7,224 bases of DNA from assembly GCA_009924535.1 (NCBI GenBank), contig RFRI01000061.1, positions 1 through 7,224 of the forward strand, written 5' to 3'. Numbering within the stretch: the first letter of the stretch is position 1; every line of letters begins with the position of its first letter. The translations under genes were made by a program, and so were the position numbers. Below the pieces are notes generated by a model. That model was not told where the DNA came from, did not search any database, and saw nothing but the letters and a program-made list of their open reading frames with translations. The DNA comes from Verrucomicrobiota bacterium. Lineage in GTDB: Bacteria > Verrucomicrobiota > Verrucomicrobiia > Opitutales > UBA953. This document shows, piece by piece, positions 1-4,665 of the stretch.

Positions 1-2
1 TG

Positions 3-1466
3 TCCGCCGCTCCGGCCAAGGCCCCCAAGGCCGGTAAGCTCGCGACCGTCGACTCCGTCAAGGTCGCCGAAGCGCGCCAGTCCGAATTCTACGAACGCGT
101 CGAGATCCCCACGCCCGCCGGCGAGGTGACCGAAGTGTCATCGATCGCGCTGCTCCCCGGCAAGAAGGTCGCCATCGGTACCCGTCGCGGCGACATCTGG
201 ATCGCCGAAGGCGCCTACGATGCCGACCTCTCCAAAATCAAATGGACTAAGTTCGCCTCCAACCAGCACGAGCCCCTCGGCATGTTCTGGAAGGATGGCT
301 CGATGTACGCGATGCAGCGTCCGGAGTTCACGCGCCTGACCGACCGCGACGGCGATGGTCGCGCGGACAGCTTCGACACCGTCAGCTCCAAGTGGGGCGT
401 GAGCGGCGACTACCATGAATACGCCTTCGGCTCCGAGCCCGACAAGAACGGCGACGTCTGGATGGTGCTTTGCCTGACTGGTTCCTTCCATGCTCACGCC
501 CCGTGGCGCGGCTGGTGCGCACGCATCACGCCTGACGGCAAGTTCGTCCCGACCGCTTCCGGCATCCGTTCGCCGGGTGGCATCGGCGCCAACGCCCAGG
601 GTGACATGTTCTACACCGACAACCAGGGCGTCTGGAATGGTTCCTCCGCGCTCAAGTGGCTCCGCCCCGGATCGTTCCAGGGCAACCCGACCGGCAACAA
701 GTCGGCCGCCCTTGCCAACTTCCCGGCCCCGCCCGAGCCGACCAGCGGCTCGCGTATCCTGACCGAGCGCCAGAAGTTCCCCGAGTTCGTGCCTCCGGCG
801 GTGATCCTGCCGCACGGCAAGGTCGGCAACTCGCCGTCCGGCATCGCCTGCGACATGACCAAGGGCAAGTTCGGCCCGTGGGAAAGCCAGATGCTCGTCG
901 GCGAGCAGACCGCCTCGCAGGTGCAGCGCATCAACCTCGAGTTCGTCAACGGCCTCTATCAGGGAGCCGTGTTCCACTTCCTCGGCGGCTTCGAAGCCGG
1001 CCTGATTCCGGTCCGCATGGACCAGGAAGACGGCACGCTCTTCGTCGGTGGTTCCAATCGTGGCTGGGGTTCGCGCGGCTCGAAGCCGTTCACCTTCGAG
1101 CGCGTGCGCTTCAAGGGCAAGGTGCCGTTCGAGATGCATGACATCTCCGCCCGCAACGACGGCTTCGAAGTGACGTTCACGCACCCCGTCGACGCCGCCG
1201 CGGCCGCCGACGTGAAGAACTACACCATGGATACCTTCACGTATATCTACCAGTCGAGCTACGGCAGCCCTGAGGTCGATCAGACCGAGCCCGTCGTCAA
1301 GTCCGCCACCGTCTCGGCTGACGGACTCAAGGTGCGCCTCGTCGTCGACGGCCTCGTCCGCGGCAGCATCCATCACCTCGTCCTCGGCGATATCAAGGCC
1401 AAGTCGGGTGACGCCCTGTGGCACAGCGAAGGCTGGTACACGTTGAACGAGATTCCGGCCAAGTAA
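3..1466 (+). CDS. Secreted PQQ/sorbosone-dehydrogenase-like beta-propeller protein (5' partial)
   Basis: The frame is open from base 3 to a TAA at 1464-1466, giving 487 visible residues; the true start lies left of the window. The first visible residues (SAAPAKAPKAGK) look like the end of a signal peptide followed by a short Ala/Pro/Lys linker, so probably only the leader is missing. Residues ~45-370 read as beta-propeller blades (repeated 'GDIWIAEGAY', 'NGDVWMV', 'GDMFYTDNQG' type strands). A DRDGDGRAD loop at residues ~114-122 resembles an EF-hand calcium loop, and YHEYAFG follows at ~137. Residues ~375-487 form a separate C-terminal beta domain containing NDGFEVTFTHPVD, YGSPE and a terminal YTLNEIP. 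This architecture is typical of large exported propeller proteins of Planctomycetota/Verrucomicrobiota, often annotated as heme-binding, sorbosone dehydrogenase-like or DUF7133. No CXXCH heme motif is visible, so a cytochrome domain is not supported here. Substrate and cofactor are unknown. A role in extracellular or periplasmic carbohydrate oxidation is inference. Confidence 0.8.
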   Translation, partial: SAAPAKAPKAGKLATVDSVKVAEARQSEFYERVEIPTPAGEVTEVSSIALLPGKKVAIGTRRGDIWIAEGAYDADLSKIKWTKFASNQHEPLGMFWKDGSMYAMQRPEFTRLTDRDGDGRADSFDTVSSKWGVSGDYHEYAFGSEPDKNGDVWMVLCLTGSFHAHAPWRGWCARITPDGKFVPTASGIRSPGGIGANAQGDMFYTDNQGVWNGSSALKWLRPGSFQGNPTGNKSAALANFPAPPEPTSGSRILTERQKFPEFVPPAVILPHGKVGNSPSGIACDMTKGKFGPWESQMLVGEQTASQVQRINLEFVNGLYQGAVFHFLGGFEAGLIPVRMDQEDGTLFVGGSNRGWGSRGSKPFTFERVRFKGKVPFEMHDISARNDGFEVTFTHPVDAAAAADVKNYTMDTFTYIYQSSYGSPEVDQTEPVVKSATVSADGLKVRLVVDGLVRGSIHHLVLGDIKAKSGDALWHSEGWYTLNEIPAK

Positions 1467-1483
1467 GCCTGACGGCGGGGAAC

Positions 1484-1567
1484 TGCTGGCACGGTGAACT
1501 GCTGCGAAGCAGGCGCGGCCGGAGGCCGCGTGGGGACATGCTGGCACGCTGGCATGCTGCGAAGCAG
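1484..1567. repeat. Pair of 29-nt direct repeats with GCGA-loop hairpins
   Basis: Copies lie at 1484-1512 and 1539-1567. Both consist of TGCTGGCACG, six variable bases (GTGAAC or CTGGCA), then TGCTGCGAAGCAG. The shared right part folds as a small hairpin with stem TGCT/AGCA (5 bp in copy 1) and a GCGA loop, which fits the GNRA tetraloop class if transcribed. In copy 2 the left part is itself an 8-mer tandem, CTGGCACG then CTGGCATG. The unit starts only 17 bp after the stop codon of the propeller gene. Function is unknown; it may be a local duplication or a member of a genome-wide intergenic repeat family. Confidence 0.6.
1514..1530. other. GC-rich hairpin between the two 29-nt repeats
   Basis: CGCGGCC (1514-1520) and GGCCGCG (1524-1530) form a perfect 7-bp stem around a GGA loop. 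It lies 47 bp after the stop of the propeller gene, so it could stall or end transcription. It has no T tract on either side, so a standard intrinsic terminator is not supported. Confidence 0.4.
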
Positions 1568-1576
1568 AGGTAACTT

Positions 1577-1599
1577 GGCGGGTGGCGGGTGGGGTAGGG
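1577..1599 (+). repeat. GGCGGGT heptad tandem and G-quadruplex-type motif
   Basis: GGCGGGT occurs twice in tandem (1577-1590) and runs into GGGGTAGGG. The plus strand therefore carries four G runs of at least three (1580-1582, 1587-1589, 1591-1594, 1597-1599) with loops of 4, 1 and 2 bases. This satisfies the classical G3+ N1-7 quadruplex pattern. The motif would be in the sense strand of any read-through transcript from the upstream gene. Whether it folds in the cell is not shown by sequence. Confidence 0.5.
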
Positions 1600-1622
1600 A
1601 TGCGATGACATCGCATCCGCTG
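1593..1622 (+). repeat. REP-like hairpin with 5' GTAG (copy 1)
   Basis: A near-perfect palindrome, GGATGCGATG (1598-1607), a single A, and CATCGCATCC (1609-1618), is directly preceded by GTAG (1594-1597) and followed by GCTG. The layout GGTAGGG, stem, CC, GC(G/T)G is the same as in the two hairpins at 1628-1683, but the inner stem sequence differs. A GTAG tetranucleotide at the 5' base of an imperfect palindrome is a hallmark of REP elements served by RAYT (TnpA-REP) transposases. Membership of such a family is inferred. Confidence 0.5.
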
Positions 1623-1627
1623 TCTTG

Positions 1628-1683
1628 GGTAGGGTTGAGCGCCCTCGCTCAACCGCGGCTGACCAAGGGTGGTCAGCCCTACC
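1628..1683. repeat. REPIN-like inverted pair of REP-like hairpins (copies 2 and 3)
   Basis: This 56-bp element is symmetric about 1655/1656. Its left half (1628-1658) and the reverse complement of its right half (1653-1683) match at 25 of 31 positions and share the central CCGCGG. Each half is a hairpin. The left has stem GGTTGAGCG/CGCTCAACC (1633-1641, 1646-1654) around CCCT. The right has GGCTGACCA/TGGTCAGCC (1657-1665, 1670-1678), with CCCT as its loop on the minus strand. GTAG sits at the outer base of both. All six differences between the halves fall in three stem pairs (T-A to C-G, G-C to C-G, G-C to A-T), so pairing is kept. Two inverted REPs in this arrangement are called a REPIN. No transposase gene is in the window. 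Confidence 0.6.
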
Positions 1684-1700
1684 AAGAGACGAACTCACAG

Positions 1701-1714
1701 GGAGACCGGAGACC
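1701..1714. repeat. Tandem heptamer GGAGACC x2
   Basis: Two perfect copies of GGAGACC lie head to tail, followed by GGG. This is one of three different 7-bp tandem repeats in this intergenic region. No function can be assigned. Confidence 0.45.
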
Positions 1715-1758
1715 GGGAAGGATGCTGGGGTATCACAAAATGCTTTCCCAACCGCCAT

Positions 1759-1778
1759 CCGCTAACCGCTAACCGCTA
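1759..1778. repeat. Tandem heptamer CCGCTAA, about 2.9 copies
   Basis: CCGCTAA, CCGCTAA, CCGCTA occur without interruption, ending 9 bp from the stop codon of rnhB. On the rnhB transcript this reads TTAGCGG repeated. It is probably a replication-slippage-prone microrepeat and may vary between strains. Confidence 0.55.
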
Positions 1779-1787
1779 CTACCTTTC

Positions 1788-2537
1788 TTACTCGAAACTA
1801 AACTCACCGTCCGTCGCTTCGGGCGGAGGAGGGTCGCCGGCGAGAATGGTGCGGACGAAGAGATCACGGTGCTCGGCGCAAGGGCCGTGCGCGCGCAGGG
1901 CCTCGACGTGCTCGGGTGTGCCGTAGCCTTTATGCGTGGCGAAGCCGTATTGCGGGTACCGAGCGTCCATTTCGACGAGCATCCGGTCACGTTCGACCTT
2001 GGCCACGATCGACGCCAGGGCGATGGCGAGGCTCTTGCCGTCGCCGCCTTTGACCGACTCGTGTGCCCAGGCGAAAGGACGCAGGGGGAGTCCGTCGACG
2101 AGCACAAGGAACGTGCGCGCATCGGTCCGGCCGAAGAGTTCGCCCTCGGTGCCGGCGGCGGCAAAGAGGGGAGCCATATGGCCGACGGCCAGCCTGGCGA
2201 TGCAGCGGGCCATCGCGAGGCGGGTCGCTCCGAGGATATTGTGCGCCGAGATCTCCATCACCGACCCGGCCGCCCAGGCGGTCTTGAGTTTTCCTTCGGC
2301 TTCCATCTTCGCGATGACCTCGCGCAGCTCCGCGCGCTTCTCCGGCGTCAGCTTCTTGGAGTCATTCGCCCCAGAGAGCTTCCGTAGCCAGGCCGGTTCG
2401 CCGTAGAAGCCGGCGTCGAGCAGCACCGCCGCGGCGATGACGGGTCCGCAGAGCGAACCGCGGCCGGCTTCATCCACGCCCGCGATGCCCGGACGGTCGG
2501 CACCTTTTTTGCGGTCGAATGACGCCAGCGAGGCCAC
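1788..2537 (-). CDS. rnhB: Ribonuclease HII
   Basis: Cytoplasmic type-2 RNase H that cuts 5' to ribonucleotides in DNA, including single misinserted ribonucleotides, and degrades RNA in RNA-DNA hybrids. The protein is 249 residues. It carries the signature VDEAGRG (D22, E23), then NDSKKLT (58-64), LVDG (D148), KGGD (D166), ASIVAKVERDR (175-185) and YGFATHKGYGT (197-207). The D148-D166 spacing of 18 matches E. coli RnhB D108-D126, so the full acidic active site is present. It is longer than E. coli RnhB (198 residues) because of an N-terminal lead, an extra segment around 117-140 and an acidic Pro-rich tail (DPPPPEATDGEFSFE). The start is GTG at 2537, 3 bp after the rnhC stop, with GGCGGA 7 nt upstream, so translation is probably coupled to rnhC. 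No other sensible start precedes the DEAGRG motif. The GRGSLCG stretch differs from the usual GRGPLAG. Confidence 0.95.
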   Translation of the reverse strand: MASLASFDRKKGADRPGIAGVDEAGRGSLCGPVIAAAVLLDAGFYGEPAWLRKLSGANDSKKLTPEKRAELREVIAKMEAEGKLKTAWAAGSVMEISAHNILGATRLAMARCIARLAVGHMAPLFAAAGTEGELFGRTDARTFLVLVDGLPLRPFAWAHESVKGGDGKSLAIALASIVAKVERDRMLVEMDARYPQYGFATHKGYGTPEHVEALRAHGPCAEHRDLFVRTILAGDPPPPEATDGEFSFE

Positions 2538-2540
2538 GGC

Positions 2541-3551
2541 TTATTCCGCCTTCTTGCGGCGGACGAAAGGTTTCGATTCCGGCGGCTCGAGCCCACGGAC
2601 CTCGTAGGCGGTCTTGAAGTGCAACTTGGCGAAGTTGACGAGGATCGCCGGGCCGAGACGGCCGACGAGTTCGATGCCGGCGTTCTTGGCTTCAGAGCCC
2701 GAGCCCTTGGGCAGCTGGACGCCGCCGTCCTGCGAGAGACGGTCGATCTCGCGGACGAACGCCGCGCGGGCGACGATGGAGGCCGCGGCGACGACGGGGT
2801 CGGATTCGGCCTTGGTGCGCATGCGCAGGTCGAAGTCGACGCCTTTGCGGGCGAGTTCCTTCTGTACGAGGGGCTCTTCGGAGAACTGGTCGAGCAGGCC
2901 CCACTTGGGTCGGCGCTGGTGCTGCAGTTCGAAATCCTTGAGGGCTTCCTCGCAGGAGGTCGCGTGCATCCAACCCAGCAGGCGATTGAGGTTCTTACCG
3001 AAGCGCGAGTGCAGCTCGTTGTACTTCGCCATGCGCATGAACGTCGTCTTCACCGCCACGCCGGGGGTGGAGCGGATGACGCGGTCGAGCTCGGCGATCT
3101 TCGTGTCGGTGAGTTTCTTGGAGTCCTTGATGCCCAGTTCGATCCATTCACGGGTCATCTCGCCCGTCGCGATGACGCAGGCCGAGACCACCGGGCCGAA
3201 GAGGTCGCCCTTGCCGGATTCGTCGAGGCCGGCGTGTTCCTCGAACCACTCCGGGTTGTTCTCGGCTTCGTAGCCCAGGACCGCCTGGCCCGTGACATCG
3301 GGCTCAAGGGTGAACTTCACGAAGTCCTCGGTGCCCTTGCCGGAGATCACGCACTTGCCGGACTTATAGTGGACGATGTTCAGGTTCTCGCCCTTGAAGG
3401 CGAACGCCGCGTGGTCGACCGGGAAAGAGACCCAGCCCTTGGCGACCAGGATCGTACGGAGCTTCGCGGCTTCAGCCGCGTCGAGCTTCAGCGTGTGCAT
3501 CGCCACCTTCTTCGGCTCGTCGTCGGAGTCCTGCTTTGCCTTTCGTGCCAT
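2541..3551 (-). CDS. rnhC: Ribonuclease HIII
   Basis: Type-2 RNase H that hydrolyses the RNA strand of RNA-DNA hybrids such as R-loops and primers. With ATG at 3551 it is 336 residues. Residues ~18-95 match the TBP-like N-terminal substrate-binding domain of RNase HIII (pattern FKGENLNIVHYKSGKCVISG). The catalytic domain follows with LDESGKGDLFGP (D110, E111), KDSKKLTD (142-149), LLDQF (D221) and AESDPVVAAASIVAR (D251). The D221-D251 spacing of 30 agrees with Geobacillus RNase HIII D202-D232, so the site is complete. DESGKGD rather than DEAGRG separates it from RNase HII. The tail is basic (FVRRKKAE). Start choice is open: a TTG at 3560 adds three residues, while ATG at 3500 has a better ribosome-binding site (AAGAAGG, 5 nt away) and would give 319 residues, close to the 313 of B. 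subtilis RnhC. It is first in the rnhC-rnhB operon and divergent from mutY. Confidence 0.95.
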   Translation of the reverse strand: MARKAKQDSDDEPKKVAMHTLKLDAAEAAKLRTILVAKGWVSFPVDHAAFAFKGENLNIVHYKSGKCVISGKGTEDFVKFTLEPDVTGQAVLGYEAENNPEWFEEHAGLDESGKGDLFGPVVSACVIATGEMTREWIELGIKDSKKLTDTKIAELDRVIRSTPGVAVKTTFMRMAKYNELHSRFGKNLNRLLGWMHATSCEEALKDFELQHQRRPKWGLLDQFSEEPLVQKELARKGVDFDLRMRTKAESDPVVAAASIVARAAFVREIDRLSQDGGVQLPKGSGSEAKNAGIELVGRLGPAILVNFAKLHFKTAYEVRGLEPPESKPFVRRKKAE

Positions 3552-3597
3552 GAGTCCCAAGGTCTACCCGAGTTGGCCACCGAATCCAGCCCCATCC

Positions 3598-4665
3598 ATG
3601 CCCGCCGCGAAACCCGCCCGTAATGCCAGCATCCCCGCGATGCGCCGGGCGCTTTTGGCCTGGTTCGGTCGTAACCGCCGGCCGATGCCGTGGCGGGAGA
3701 AAGTCTCGGCCTACCGCACCGTGGTGTCGGAACTGATGTGCCAGCAGACCCAGATCGCCACCGCGATCCCCTACTTCGAAAGGTGGACCGCCAAGTGGCC
3801 GGACTTCAAGGATCTCGCCCAGGCGGAAGAAGCCGAGGTCCTCGCGCTCTGGGCCGGGCTCGGATATTATTCGCGGGCCCGGAATCTCCTCAACCTCGCC
3901 AAGCAGGTCGCCACGCTCAAGCAGCCGCCGCGGACCGCCGCCGAGTGGCGCGAGTTCAAAGGCGTCGGGCCTTACACCGCCGCCGCCATCGCCAGCATCG
4001 CCTTCGCGGAGCCCGTCGCGGTCGTCGACGGCAACGTCGTGCGCGTGCTCGCGCGTCTCGACGGCGTCAGGGCCAAGCTGCGCGACGCCTCTTCCGCCGC
4101 CAAGTTGTTCACCTCCCGCGCCGATGAACTCGTCGACCCGAAGCAGCCCGGGGATTTCAACCAGGCCATGATGGAGCTCGGCGCCACCGTCTGCCGTAAG
4201 GGCGTGCCGGACTGCGCCCAGTGTCCCCTGGCCGAATGGTGCGACGCGAAGAAGTCCGGAGACGCCCAGGCCTTGCCTCGCTTCGTCTCCAAGGAGCGCA
4301 AGGAAGCCGTCGTCGAACGTGCGCTGGTCAGCCGCGAGGGCAAGATCCTGCTGCGCCGCAATCCGCACAGCGCCAAGCGCCTCGCCGGCATGGCGGAGAT
4401 CCCCGTACTGGCCTCGCTCGGCGTCGAGCCCGCCGGCGAGCCCGCGCTCGTGCGTCGTCGCACCATCGGCACCGTCACTTACGAAGAGAAGCTCCACGCC
4501 CTCGAGGCCAAGGCGGCGGACATCCGTCGCTGGGCGAAGGACGGTGAACTCGAGTGGGTGGCCGCGGAAGCTCTCGACGGAGCCGCGCTGAGCGGACCTC
4601 ACCGTCGCTGGCTCGCCGAGTGGCTTAGTCGAGGCGGTCGGACAGCGCGCGGCAGACGGCCTTGA
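3598..4665 (+). CDS. mutY: A/G-specific adenine DNA glycosylase
   Basis: Removes adenine mispaired with 8-oxoguanine in base excision repair. With ATG at 3598 it is 355 residues. It shows PMPWR (29-33), SELMCQQTQIATAIPYFERW with catalytic E45, LGYYSRARN (88-96), a helix-hairpin-helix at FKGVGPYTAAAI (120-131), VVDGNVVRVLARL with D144, FNQAMMELGA (187-196), and the [4Fe-4S] ligands C199-X6-C206-X2-C209-X5-C215. Residues ~235-345 are the NUDIX-like C-terminal domain that reads 8-oxoguanine. The usual FSH loop there appears replaced by V-T-Y (293-295). ATG at 3550 is in frame, but its extra codons (AGT, CCA, AAT, CCA) lack the G/C third bases of the gene, and ATG at 3640 would leave only a minimal N-terminus. 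None has a clear ribosome-binding site. The last 41 bp overlap the 3' end of the convergent PPK2 gene, giving a basic tail (RGGRTARGRRP). Confidence 0.95.
   Translation: MPAAKPARNASIPAMRRALLAWFGRNRRPMPWREKVSAYRTVVSELMCQQTQIATAIPYFERWTAKWPDFKDLAQAEEAEVLALWAGLGYYSRARNLLNLAKQVATLKQPPRTAAEWREFKGVGPYTAAAIASIAFAEPVAVVDGNVVRVLARLDGVRAKLRDASSAAKLFTSRADELVDPKQPGDFNQAMMELGATVCRKGVPDCAQCPLAEWCDAKKSGDAQALPRFVSKERKEAVVERALVSREGKILLRRNPHSAKRLAGMAEIPVLASLGVEPAGEPALVRRRTIGTVTYEEKLHALEAKAADIRRWAKDGELEWVAAEALDGAALSGPHRRWLAEWLSRGGRTARGRRP

Noticed and set aside
1514..1530. Hairpin as an intrinsic terminator of the propeller gene
   Set aside because: The stem is strong but no T tract follows on either strand.
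138..1685. 515-codon open frame on the minus strand opposite the propeller gene
   Set aside because: It is a mirror of a GC-rich gene: the translation is low-complexity and rich in Arg, Ala, Gly, Val and His with no recognisable motif, while the plus strand encodes clear propeller motifs.
1494..1772. 92-codon plus-strand open frame in the intergenic region
   Set aside because: It runs through the repeats and hairpins, its start has no ribosome-binding site, and its composition is set by the repeats.
1467..1787. CRISPR array in the repeat-rich intergenic region
   Set aside because: The repeats are only two copies each or 7-mers in tandem, without regular spacers or cas genes.
2498..2512. A6 run near the start of rnhB as a programmed frameshift site
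   Set aside because: The zero-frame codons are CGC AAA AAA GGT, which is not the A_AAA_AAG phase needed, and the zero frame encodes the whole enzyme; the other frame gives only a short shadow.
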